DNA from: Paulinella micropora
Taxonomy: Eukaryota > Cercozoa > Imbricatea > Euglyphida
Assembly (NCBI GenBank): GCA_009731375.1
Contig: BJOX01000254.1
Location: forward strand, 546,936-572,635
DNA: 25,700 bases
Reading direction: 5' to 3'
Shown here: positions 18,704 through 25,700 of the stretch, one piece after another
Numbering within the stretch: the first letter of the stretch is position 1
How the letters are laid out: every line of letters begins with the position of its first letter
Position numbers and translations under genes: made by a program
Notes under the pieces: model-generated
The model's database searches: none
Told to the model about the DNA's origin: nothing
What the model saw: only the letters and a program-made list of their open reading frames with translations

Positions 18704-18775
18704 TTGCATTTGGTTGATAGCCACTGCCGCTCGTTCCTCGTACACTTCGTCGTTCAGGTGCAGCCGCCTCCCATA
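18704..18775 (-). CDS. Candidate exon of the - strand gene (24 codons)
   Basis: The exon follows GTGTATTATTAG and reads YGRRLHLNDEVYEERAAVAI then NQMQ, ending at ATGCAA/GTAGCA. It has a charged, helical, ordinary globular composition and whole-codon boundaries. On the + strand a shorter alternative (HCRSFLVHFVVQ before CAG/GTGCAG) exists, so the strand is not certain on local evidence; the phase agreement with later exons favours the - strand. Confidence 0.45.
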
Positions 18776-18799
18776 CTAATAATACACAGAAATGAAAAG

Positions 18800-19480
18800 C
18801 AATCATCGCAGGTTAGTTATTTGATTAGAGGGACGCATGTCCACAAAAGCAACGGGGGGACATGTGGAAATAAAATATATACTGCTAAATACAAAGATAA
18901 CGAGGAAGCATACCTACATGGATACACATGAATGCATGAAACATACTGCAGACATGCATAAACACAACATGATAAAGCATTGATATGGTGCATACATGCA
19001 TGATGCCAGCAATTATTTATAATAGCTTGATTGACACTCAGAACACTAATGTCCATGCACGTATGCATATCAAATCAAAAGATTAGCATGCATACGGGAG
19101 TGCATATCTTTTATGCGCCAAATTCAAAAAGATCATGTTTACTATTATGCAAACATATGCAAGATGTGGGTATAGCAACATTTAAATTTTGAATATACTG
19201 TACACGAAACCAGCACATGTGAGTTCACAGTACCATGGTGGGCGACTCCTGTCCTGCCAGTCCCAGAAGCCTGGTAATCAAAGCAATATAGCACATCAGC
19301 TCCAATTGCCGCAAATAACAATATAGGTCATGCATGTCCTGGGGACTGACTGCTCAGAGAAGAAAGCGCAGCTTGGTGAAGGAGCGACGACGCACAGTTC
19401 GTAGCATGCGGTGGCGTTTTAGGTCGATGGCGGCGGTGTGGGTGGATGGTGTGCAGGGTGGCATGTGTGCGGGCAGTGCG
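18800..19480. other. AT-rich intergenic or intronic region
   Basis: No exon, repeat array or mobile element was recognised. The sequence becomes GC-rich after about 19380, where GTGTGCGGGCAGTGCGGGCT is repeated at about 19463-19512. Confidence 0.4.
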
Positions 19481-19512
19481 GGCTAGGCATGTGTGCGGGC
19501 AGTGCGGGCTGG

Positions 19513-19789
19513 ACAAGTGTGCGCGGTGACCAGGGCAAGGCTGCGATGGCCCAGGCCAGCAGCGCGAGTGCTATGGCTTGCAGCGGCCACGTGCAGCACG
19601 TCTGCGCCAAGGGCGACGCGCCAGACTGCCCTCCCTCGGCCCACAGCGCCGGCTGCCCACCCTTCACCTGGACAAAAGACCATCAACCAGGCGCAGCCGT
19701 GGGGATACGAGCCAAGCAGCAGCAGCATGTTGAACATGGTGAGCGAGCCAGAGCAGCAACAGCATAATACATAGTTCCTGCCGGAGGGG
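19513..19789. other. Coding-like GC-rich block, strand unresolved
   Basis: On the - strand, after TCTTTTGTCCAG (19668-19670), the frame contains the hydrophobic segment WPLQAIALALLAWAIAALPW. On the + strand a Cys-rich frame (MACSGHVQHVCAKGDAPDC and onward) ends at a consensus ATG/GTGAGC donor near 19740. The two frames share codon third positions, so codon bias cannot decide. If - strand, this would be the 5' part of the large gene with a membrane segment; if + strand, it belongs with the exon pair at 20127-20272. Confidence 0.4.
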
Positions 19790-20126
19790 CTGGGAGGGGC
19801 AAGGGGACCATGTGCACTATTCGTCACCGAACCTTACCCTTCCTTCCTCTCTATGCTTCTGCTTTCATTTCCTTCTTCCTTCATTCCTTTCTTTTTCTTG
19901 CTGTTTTTTGTTTTCTTTTGCTTTCTCTCTTTTCCGTTCATTTTCTGTGGCTCTTTCTTCCTTTTCTTTCCCGGCTTTGGTCGCCTTCTTTCAATTTTCT
20001 CCCTGTGTTGTTGCTTAATCTTTTCATGCTTCTTTCTCTTTTCGGTTCCTCTTGCTTTCTTGCTTGCTTGGTTGCTTGGTTGCTTGGTTGCTTTTCTTCT
20101 ATTATTTTTTTACCCTTCGCGCAAAG

Positions 20127-20201
20127 GCCAAGTCCTGTCGGAATCTGCATGGGCATCGAGAACAGCAACACCAAGTCAGTGTGCGAGGGCAACAAGGACA
20201 G
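20127..20201 (+). CDS. Candidate + strand exon, Cys-containing
   Basis: A long pyrimidine-rich stretch (19840-20120) ends CGCGCAAAG, after which the + strand reads PSPVGICMGIENSNTKSVCE and GNKD with mostly G or C third positions. It ends GACAG/GTTTAA. The split last codon is completed exactly by the next exon. The product is unknown; Cys spacing suggests an extracellular or metal-binding segment. An antisense frame is also open, so strand confidence is moderate. Confidence 0.45.
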
Positions 20202-20244
20202 GTTTAACCAAGCAGCACGTGCACAGACATGAAAAGAAACCCAG

Positions 20245-20272
20245 CTGCAACAAGGCCCACAAGCAGAGAAAG
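20245..20272 (+). CDS. Candidate + strand exon with consensus donor
   Basis: This 28-nt piece (SCNKAHKQRK with the split Ser) follows AAACCCAG and ends at AAAG/GTGAGTATG, the strongest donor in the window. Eight of nine full codons end in G or C. The intron before it is 43 nt, matching the 41-nt intron proposed in the - strand gene. Confidence 0.45.
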
Positions 20273-20421
20273 GTGAGTATGTGACCGGCGCTTGGACTGC
20301 ACTGCCGCGCCACCCTTGGACATATTTCAAGCTAGGACGACCAGCTGGCCAAAACACAGGACAAAGATAAAAATGGGTAGGTTATTACTTTTGCTTGAGA
20401 AATGGCGTTCTCGATCCTTTC

Positions 20422-20424
<3 letters not shown>

Positions 20425-20459
<35 letters not shown>

Positions 20460-20829
20460 TTTTCACACACACACACACATACACACGTACCTTCGTTCCT
20501 TCATTTGCTTCGTTTCCCTTCTACCTTCTGCCTTCTCCCTTCTGCCTTTTCCTTCCTTTTCGTTCCTTTTTCTTTTTCTTCTTTTTCTTCTTTTCCTTCT
20601 TCTTCTTCTTCTTCTTCTTGTCTTCTTCTTCTTCTTCTTCTTCCTCCTCCTCCTCTTCCTTCTCCTGCTCCTCGTTCTTCTTCTTCTTCTTCTTCTTCTT
20701 CTTCTTCTTCGTCTCCTCCTCCTCCTCCTCCTCCTGCTCCTCCTCCTCCTCCTCCTTCTTCTCCTTCTCCTTCTTCTTCTTCTTCTTCTTCTTCTTCTTC
20801 TTCTTCTTCTTCTTCTTCTTCTTCTACTT

Positions 20830-20872
<43 letters not shown>

Positions 20873-20987
20873 TACTACTTCTACTGCTTCTACCTACTAC
20901 TACTACTACTACTACTAATACTACTACTAATACTACTACTAATACTACTACTAGTATTACTACTACTAGTATTACTACTACTAGTAT

Positions 20988-21064
<77 letters not shown>

Positions 21065-21066
21065 GG
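20425..21066. repeat. (TC)n, (CA)n, (TTC)n, (CTC)n, (CTA)n, (TTA)n mosaic
   Basis: The array changes motif stepwise along 640 bp: dinucleotides first, then TTC and CTC blocks, CTA with TAC variants from about 20824, then TTA from 21018. Its last block abuts the SINE-related segment at 21067. The long Leu, Ser, Tyr and Thr frames are not genes. Confidence 0.95.
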
Positions 21067-21236
21067 GAGTACATAGGCCATCGGTCCTTTCCATGGGCTG
21101 ATTGGTATAAAGCTCCTAGAGTAATGTTCTTTGCCGTCACTTCCTTTATTCCACCGATTGGTGTGGAGACTTTCCTTATGGAATGGAGGATTGGATGCAC
21201 ATGGCCTTTTGGCTCAGCAATTGGCAGGAGATACAC
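21067..21236 (+). mobile_element. Diverged SINE relative sharing the 3' module
   Basis: A unique 170-bp segment lies between (ATT)n arrays. Its end, CTCAGCAATTGGCAGGAGAT then ACAC before (TAT)n, closely matches the end of SINE copy A (CATCAGCCATTGACAGAGAA then GCAC before (TAT)n). CGTCA-TTC and ATGGAGG words also occur in the same order. The tRNA-like head is absent, so this is either a truncated old copy or a second family with a different 5' part. Confidence 0.6.
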
Positions 21237-21319
<83 letters not shown>

Positions 21320-21503
21320 GCTACTACTACTACTTCTCCTCCTCCTCCTCCTTCTTCTTCTTCTTCTTCTTCTTCTTCTTCTTCTTCTTCTTCTTCTTCT
21401 TCTCCTCCTCCTCCTTCTCCACCACCACCACCATCTCCTTCTCCTCCTCCTTCTCCTCCTCCTCCTCCTCCTTCTTCTTCTTCTTCTTCTTCTTCTTCTC
21501 TTT
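21237..21503. repeat. (TAT)n, (CTA)n, (CTC)n and (TTC)n tail arrays
   Basis: The left part is the (TAT)n tail of the SINE relative. The right part (TTC/CTC, i.e. GAA/GAG on the - strand) directly follows the 3' end of the - strand LINE. The two tails therefore appear to meet here. Confidence 0.85.
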
Positions 21504-21632
21504 CGTCTTAGATTCTTAGATTCTTTTCATCTAGAAAGATAATTGTACAACTATAACTCATGGAGGGACTGCTAACAGCTATTGCCTAAAGCAAATCGCT
21601 GAGGCAGTGACCAGTGTCTGGGGTTATAGTTA

Positions 21633-21863
21633 TTAATATATTTCGAGTCCGGCGATACGAGCCTGATTAATGAATAAGTATTTCTTAAGTTCTGTTTTGA
21701 ATTGGCTTAATTTGGTTATGTAGAAGGTATGGTCGGGTAGGTTGTTAAAGATATTCGCGTAATTTGCGTGAAATGCGGGTCGTTTCTGTCTATATATATA
21801 ACTTTCTGGTTTGGGAGTATCGAGTGTGATGGCTATGTGTGGTGCTGGTGTACTTGTTATCAT
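21633..21863 (-). pseudogene. LINE ORF2 C-terminal fragment
   Basis: A 76-codon open remnant contains an aromatic-rich stretch followed by IFNNLPDHTFYITKLSQFKT and Lys-Lys-Tyr-Leu-Phe, the usual end of LINE reverse transcriptase proteins. It ends at a true stop, after which about 130 bases of 3' untranslated sequence lead to the tail arrays. The open stretch is a remnant, not a gene. Confidence 0.8.
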
Positions 21864-22857
21864 GCATCGGTTGATAAATTATTTTTGTTGAGTGTATGTA
21901 TGGGTGCGTTTCGATACATACTCTATATGTGTATAGGTTATAGAGGTCTAGGAGTTTTAGTTTATGCAGTAGAGAGGCAGTATGGGTGCGTGGGGGCTGC
22001 TTGTAATGATAGACGTATGATACGTTTATGGATATTGACTAGGGGTTGTATTATTTTTCTTAATATTTTTTTTCCTCTTTTTTTTTCTTTTATCTTTCGT
22101 GCCCCATATACTGATGCTATATATGAAGGTGGGTATACATGGAAATAGTATAGTTGTTTGAAGGTATGGGAAGGTAGAAGCTTATTGGCATAGGCTAGGA
22201 TCTGGACCATAGGGTAGATTTTGGGAAAAACGTTATGCACTTATTGGTGGAATTTAATGTTACGGTGTAGGACTATGCCAAGAAGCTTAACTTGTTGGAA
22301 TTTCTCTATCACCTAACTATTTATTGCAAGGTGGATGTTAAAAGGATGTTTATGGAAAATCGTATTTTAGGTCTTGGTTGGATTAGGGACAAGGTTATTG
22401 GTATGATGGTAATTGATAAGGCGGTCTATCGTATGTTGCACGTTTGTTTGTAGTATTGCGCTGGTTTTGGCTGTGACCACTACAGTAAGGAGCGGGCATA
22501 TTTGGTATGGACCTGTTGCGTTCGATTGGTAAAGTAGGAGGCAAAGAAGGCGAGGCTGTTATCACAAAAGTTTTATGATTATGTTTGAGTTTGTAAATAA
22601 GTTTATCGTGTGCAACATATCATAGGCCTTTGAGAGGTCTATTTTAAGAGCGAGGACTATATTTATTTTTATATGTTATTATGTTGTTTATGATTGTAGA
22701 GTCATAGTCGTGGATGAGCTAGGGCGGAAAGCATTTTGGGTATATGATATAATGTTATGATGGAGGAGGTGTGTTTGCTTACTTATTATGGTGTCAAAAT
22801 TTTTAGCAATATTAGGGAGCAGTGAGATCGGGCGGTAGTTACTTGGTATGCTGCTGT

Positions 22858-22859
<2 letters not shown>

Positions 22860-22911
<52 letters not shown>

Positions 22912-22945
22912 GTATGTATGTATGTATGTATATATATACATTTCT
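22860..22945. repeat. (TA)n array inside the LINE
   Basis: TATA repeats with TATG variants lie between the coding pieces ending PDALKVTK and starting SSIPSNYRPISLLP (- strand). The array stands where a short Val-Ile-Pro-Ile-type segment is normally found in this family. Confidence 0.9.
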
Positions 22946-23308
22946 ATTTAGTTACTTTTAGCGCATCAGGGTAGTGATTGTTATCCACTGCTTGGTTAAA
23001 CAGCTTAGCGAGGATAGGTGCGACGTAATCTCGTATACCTTGCAACATAGCAGTCTCGCATATCTTGCAACATAGCAGGTTTGATCTTATAGATGTCATC
23101 CGCCTTGTCTTTTTGCATGTCTTTCATGGCTTTATGCATTATTTCTATTGTCGTGTGCGTGAGCTTACAAAGGAGGTGGAAGCGGTCGCTTTTCCTCCTT
23201 TGACTCCTTATTATTGCTATGAATGATGCTATTATTATCACTGAAAGGTGTTGGGAGGGGGAAAATGGAAATTGTGTACCCCCCACCCCCCCCCAGCATT
23301 TCTGCATG

Positions 23309-23660
23309 TCCCTATAAATCATGGTTTGTGTGAACCAGGAAGAGTTGGGAGCTCATATTTGCAGGGTGGCTAGCCACAGAATCGATGTTGATGCTGATAT
23401 AATTTGTTTGGAATTCACGCAAATATTTGTGTTAGGGGAGTGTCCTGAATGCCGAAACCCCTTGTTTTTTTGGCCTTTTTCTGCACCCCCTGTCCCCATA
23501 AATCATGTTTGTGGGAACCAGGAGGAGTTGGGAGCTCAAATTGACACGGTGGCTAGCTCCAGACTCGATCTTGATGCTGATATAATTTTTTGGAATTCAC
23601 GCTAATATTTGCGTTAGGGGAGTGTCCTGAATGCTAACATTCCTTGTTTTTTTTTGGAGT
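23309..23660. repeat. Tandem duplication, 184-bp period
   Basis: TCCCTATAAATCATG at 23309 recurs as TCCCCATAAATCATG at 23493. Both copies continue with AACCAGGA-GAGTTGGGAGCTC, a GGTGGCTAGC word, GATGCTGATATAATTT and GGGGAGTGTCCTGAATGC before a T run. Two copies are present with perhaps 85 percent identity. Confidence 0.85.
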
Positions 23661-23667
23661 ACTTGCG

Positions 23668-23748
23668 ATACCTCCGGTAATTGAACGTACCCTGTCGACG
23701 GGAAAGGGGGGGTCCGGGGGGGCCCTCCCCCCGGAAACCCAAGCCCTG
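23668..23748. repeat. GC-rich repeat D, copy 1
   Basis: ACCTCCGGTAATTGAACGTA is followed by GTCGAC and a G-run/C-run near-palindrome. The second copy, in the same orientation, is at 24119-24201. The pair brackets the hairpin repeats. Confidence 0.85.
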
Positions 23749-23763
23749 CAACTGTACGTATCC

Positions 23764-24100
23764 GTTTTGGTCGCGGGTGGCACACAAACCAGAAAATTGA
23801 GGTCTTTGTGCCACCAGGCGCCGTTTGCGCACACCAGAGTGATTCAGCGGCTGATATTTGGTATATCTGACACTTCTTGACGAGCTCTCTTCGAAAATAT
23901 AAAAACTGTGGTGCAGGGTGGCGTAAAAACCAGAAAATTCATGTTTTTGCGCCACCATGCGCCGTTCTCGCACACCAGAGGCAGTTTGAGGCTGATGTTT
24001 GGTGTACCCGCCACTTGCGGTGAGCTCTCTTCGGAGATCCAATAGTTTTGGTGCCGGGTGGCACAAAAACCAGAGATTTTAGGTTTTTGTGCCACCAGAG
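23764..24100. repeat. ~140-bp tandem repeat with a 40-nt hairpin in each unit
   Basis: Hairpins lie at 23776-23815, 23917-23956 and 24057-24096, all exactly 40 nt. The third is a perfect 15-bp stem (GGTGGCACAAAAACC and its complement). Each is preceded by GGTGC or GGTCGC and G-rich bases. The first two are followed by a GCGCCGTT-CGCACACCAGAG segment and GAGCTCTCTTCG. The third unit is truncated. Confidence 0.85.
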
Positions 24101-24118
24101 CTTAAACTTGCGTTCTGC

Positions 24119-24201
24119 TGGTACCTCCGGCAATTGAACGTACACTGTCGACGGGGAAGGGGGGGTCCGGGGGGCCCTCCCCCCGGGAACCCCAGCCCGA
24201 G
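24119..24201. repeat. GC-rich repeat D, copy 2
   Basis: Direct copy of 23668-23748, followed by a 12-13 base G run near 24200. Identity is roughly 90 percent by eye. Confidence 0.85.
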
Positions 24202-24246
24202 GGGGGGGGGGGGCGAAGCGCACCGCAAACCATCCTTTCAGGTGTT

Positions 24247-24267
24247 GGCGCAGCCCCTAGTTATTTG

Positions 24268-24340
<73 letters not shown>
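24247..24340. repeat. (ATT)n array
   Basis: A nearly pure trinucleotide array of about 30 units at the left end of the SINE ladder. Confidence 0.95.
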
Positions 24341-24343
<3 letters not shown>

Positions 24344-24391
24344 GAGGCACATGTCCAGGATCTGGATCTGATGCTATAGTCTGAGGAAGCC
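24341..24391 (+). mobile_element. Diverged 3' fragment of the SINE family
   Basis: AATGGAGGCACATGTCCAGG resembles the 3' module of the other copies (GATGGAGGCGCATGTGCAGA), and the end GAGGAAGCC before (TAT)n resembles GAGAAGCAC before (TAT)n. Short and diverged, so the call is moderate. Confidence 0.5.
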
Positions 24392-24410
24392 TATTATTAT
24401 TATTATTATT

Positions 24411-24523
24411 CTGCCCTTGCGGGGGTGTCATTAGAGCTTATCGTCAATTCTTCGTACTCCCCTCACGGGTGAGACGATGGAGGCGCATGTGCAGAAATGC
24501 ATCAGCGATTGACAGAGAAGCAC
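24411..24523 (+). mobile_element. 5'-truncated SINE, copy B
   Basis: It begins abruptly at CTGCCCTTGCGGGGGTGTCA, the middle of the SINE body, and is nearly identical to copies A and C to the end GAGAAGCAC. Truncation at the 5' side with an intact 3' end and tail is the usual product of incomplete reverse transcription. The tail is the mosaic array at 24524-24727. Confidence 0.9.
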
Positions 24524-24552
24524 TATTATTATTATTATTATTATTATTATCA

Positions 24553-24599
<47 letters not shown>

Positions 24600-24690
24600 G
24601 TTATTACTACTACTACTACTATTACTACTATTACTACTATTACTACTTCTACTACTACTACTACTACTACTACTACTAATATTATTATCA

Positions 24691-24721
<31 letters not shown>

Positions 24722-24727
24722 TATTAT
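24524..24727. repeat. (TAT)n / (CTA)n / (TAT)n tail of SINE copy B
   Basis: The tail begins as TAT repeats, changes to CTA with ATT and TTC variants at about 24606-24676, and returns to TAT. The same TAT-to-CTA pattern is seen next to copy A. Confidence 0.95.
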
Positions 24728-24730
24728 TGT

Positions 24731-24996
24731 GGACACCGTGATAGCCCAGTGGTCAAGTTCTACCATCTGGGCCCTGTCGCCAGTTCGATTCCCGTCGGTG
24801 CCACCAGTATTTTCATTGAACATACCGATCCGTCTGGACCAGTATTTTCATTGAACATACCGGCCCGTCTGGAAGTGTTGGAACTGCCCTTGCGGGGGTG
24901 TCATTAGAGCTTATCGTCAATTCTTCGTACTCCCCTCACGGGTGAGACGATGGAGGCGCATGTGCAGAAATGCATCAGCCATTGACAGAGAAGCAC
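24731..24996 (+). mobile_element. Full-length SINE, copy C
   Basis: It carries the same head as copy A (A box TAGCCCAGTGG, B box AGTTCGATTCC), the same 35-bp internal duplication, and the end GAGAAGCAC followed by a short (TAT)n tail. Near identity to copy A suggests recent activity or exchange. Confidence 0.92.
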
Positions 24997-25030
24997 TATT
25001 ATTATTATTATCATTATTATTAATATTATT

Positions 25031-25154
25031 GGACACCGTGATAGCCCAGTGGTCAAGTTCTACCATCTGGGCCCTGTCGCCAGTTCGATTCCAGTCGGTG
25101 CCACCAGTATTTTCATTGAACATACCGGTCCGTCTGGAAGTGTTGGAACTGCCC
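25031..25154 (+). mobile_element. SINE, copy D, cut by the gap
   Basis: The head is intact except for one change in the base following the B box (GATTCCAGTCGG instead of GATTCCCGTCGG). Unlike A and C it has only one copy of the 35-bp unit. The body runs into the gap after AACTGCCC. Confidence 0.9.
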
Positions 25155-25510
25155 NNNNNNNNNNNNNNNNNNNNNNNNNNNNNNNNNNNNNNNNNNNNNN
25201 NNNNNNNNNNNNNNNNNNNNNNNNNNNNNNNNNNNNNNNNNNNNNNNNNNNNNNNNNNNNNNNNNNNNNNNNNNNNNNNNNNNNNNNNNNNNNNNNNNNN
25301 NNNNNNNNNNNNNNNNNNNNNNNNNNNNNNNNNNNNNNNNNNNNNNNNNNNNNNNNNNNNNNNNNNNNNNNNNNNNNNNNNNNNNNNNNNNNNNNNNNNN
25401 NNNNNNNNNNNNNNNNNNNNNNNNNNNNNNNNNNNNNNNNNNNNNNNNNNNNNNNNNNNNNNNNNNNNNNNNNNNNNNNNNNNNNNNNNNNNNNNNNNNN
25501 NNNNNNNNNN
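25155..25510. other. Assembly gap (356 N) inside the SINE ladder
   Basis: The gap starts within copy D and ends in an (ATT)n array, so it must at least hide the 3' half of one SINE and possibly another copy. Confidence 0.95.
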
Positions 25511-25519
25511 CTATTATTA

Positions 25520-25603
<84 letters not shown>
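25511..25603. repeat. (ATT)n array, SINE tail
   Basis: About 30 trinucleotide units directly before the head of copy E. Confidence 0.95.
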
Positions 25604-25700
25604 GGACACCGTGATAGCCCAGTGGTCAAGTTCTACCATCTGGGCCCTGTCGCCAGTTCGATTCCCGTCGGTGCCACCAGTATTTTCATTGAACATACCG
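25604..25700 (+). mobile_element. SINE, copy E, running off the window
   Basis: Head with intact A and B boxes, ending in the first part of the body (TTTTCATTGAACATACCG) at the window edge. Confidence 0.9.

Larger units (their letters stand above)
21504..23260 (-). mobile_element. 5'-truncated, decayed LINE (reverse transcriptase region)
   Basis: On the - strand, pieces of a non-LTR reverse transcriptase appear in correct order. They are a KADDIYKIKPAML segment near 23070-23110, then VAPILAKLFNQAVDNNHYPD near 22965-23030, NYRPISLLPN near 22810-22840, DLSKAYD near 22620-22640, and a Leu-Gly-Ile-Val-Leu thumb motif near 22265-22284. The C-terminal signature FNNLPDHTFYITKLSQFKTE lies near 21690-21750, with the stop at 21633. 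The layout fits CR1/L2/jockey-like LINEs. Many stops and shifts show decay, the catalytic Tyr/Phe-X-Asp-Asp box is not recognisable, and the endonuclease is missing. A (TA)n array interrupts the coding region at 22860-22945. Confidence 0.85.

Noticed and set aside
23668-24201. CRISPR array
   Set aside because: Units are about 140 bp with related, not unique, spacers, in a eukaryotic context with no cas-like gene.
23005-24223. Several 60-150-codon frames across the tandem repeats
   Set aside because: They repeat with the DNA units and shift frame between copies, so they are not conserved as protein.

Overview
This window looks like nuclear DNA of a eukaryote. It has short exon-like islands of high third-position GC between introns made largely of microsatellites. 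It also holds a decayed Ty3/gypsy retrotransposon, a decayed LINE, a tRNA-headed SINE family and an element with terminal inverted repeats. There are no operons, Shine-Dalgarno sites, rRNA genes or CRISPR arrays. The species cannot be fixed from the sequence; a microsatellite-rich protist or alga would fit, but that is a guess.

Layout: (1) 1-351 is unassigned flank. (2) 352-4541 is one + strand Ty3/gypsy element (gag-like, reverse transcriptase, RNase H, integrase), broken by about six frame changes and one in-frame stop. I found no LTRs. (3) 4542-7300 is mostly AT-rich DNA with no convincing gene, one assembly gap and some small repeats. (4) About 7.3-18.8 kb carries a series of - strand candidate exons that appear to be one gene. 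Most neighbouring exons agree in splice phase and have GC-rich third codon positions. Its 3' part has a very long Glu-Lys-Glu-Arg-Gln repeat (15-bp minisatellite, about 60 units). I do not recognise the protein. The introns hold (CA)n, (GA)n, (TA)n and trinucleotide arrays, one SINE (10314-10583) and one 1.2 kb inverted-repeat element (14529-15716). (5) 19.5-20.3 kb holds coding-like blocks, including a + strand exon pair with a 43-nt intron; this may be a divergent neighbouring gene. (6) 20.4-21.5 kb is a microsatellite mosaic around a diverged SINE relative. (7) 21.5-23.26 kb is a 5'-truncated - strand LINE, interrupted inside its reverse transcriptase region by a (TA)n array. (8) 23.3-24.2 kb is a nest of tandem repeats, including a roughly 140-bp repeat with a conserved 40-nt hairpin. 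(9) 24.3-25.7 kb is a head-to-tail ladder of SINE copies joined by (ATT)n tails and broken by a gap.

The main theme is how retroposons and microsatellites relate. The SINEs end in (ATT)n and the LINE end lies next to a (GAA)n-type array. Several of the largest trinucleotide arrays begin exactly at such 3' ends, and some have expanded into (GTA)n/(TAC)n blocks able to form very long hairpins. The most promising host-gene content is the unidentified - strand gene with its charged-helix repeat. All exon calls come from reading splice signals and codon bias by eye and need transcript evidence.
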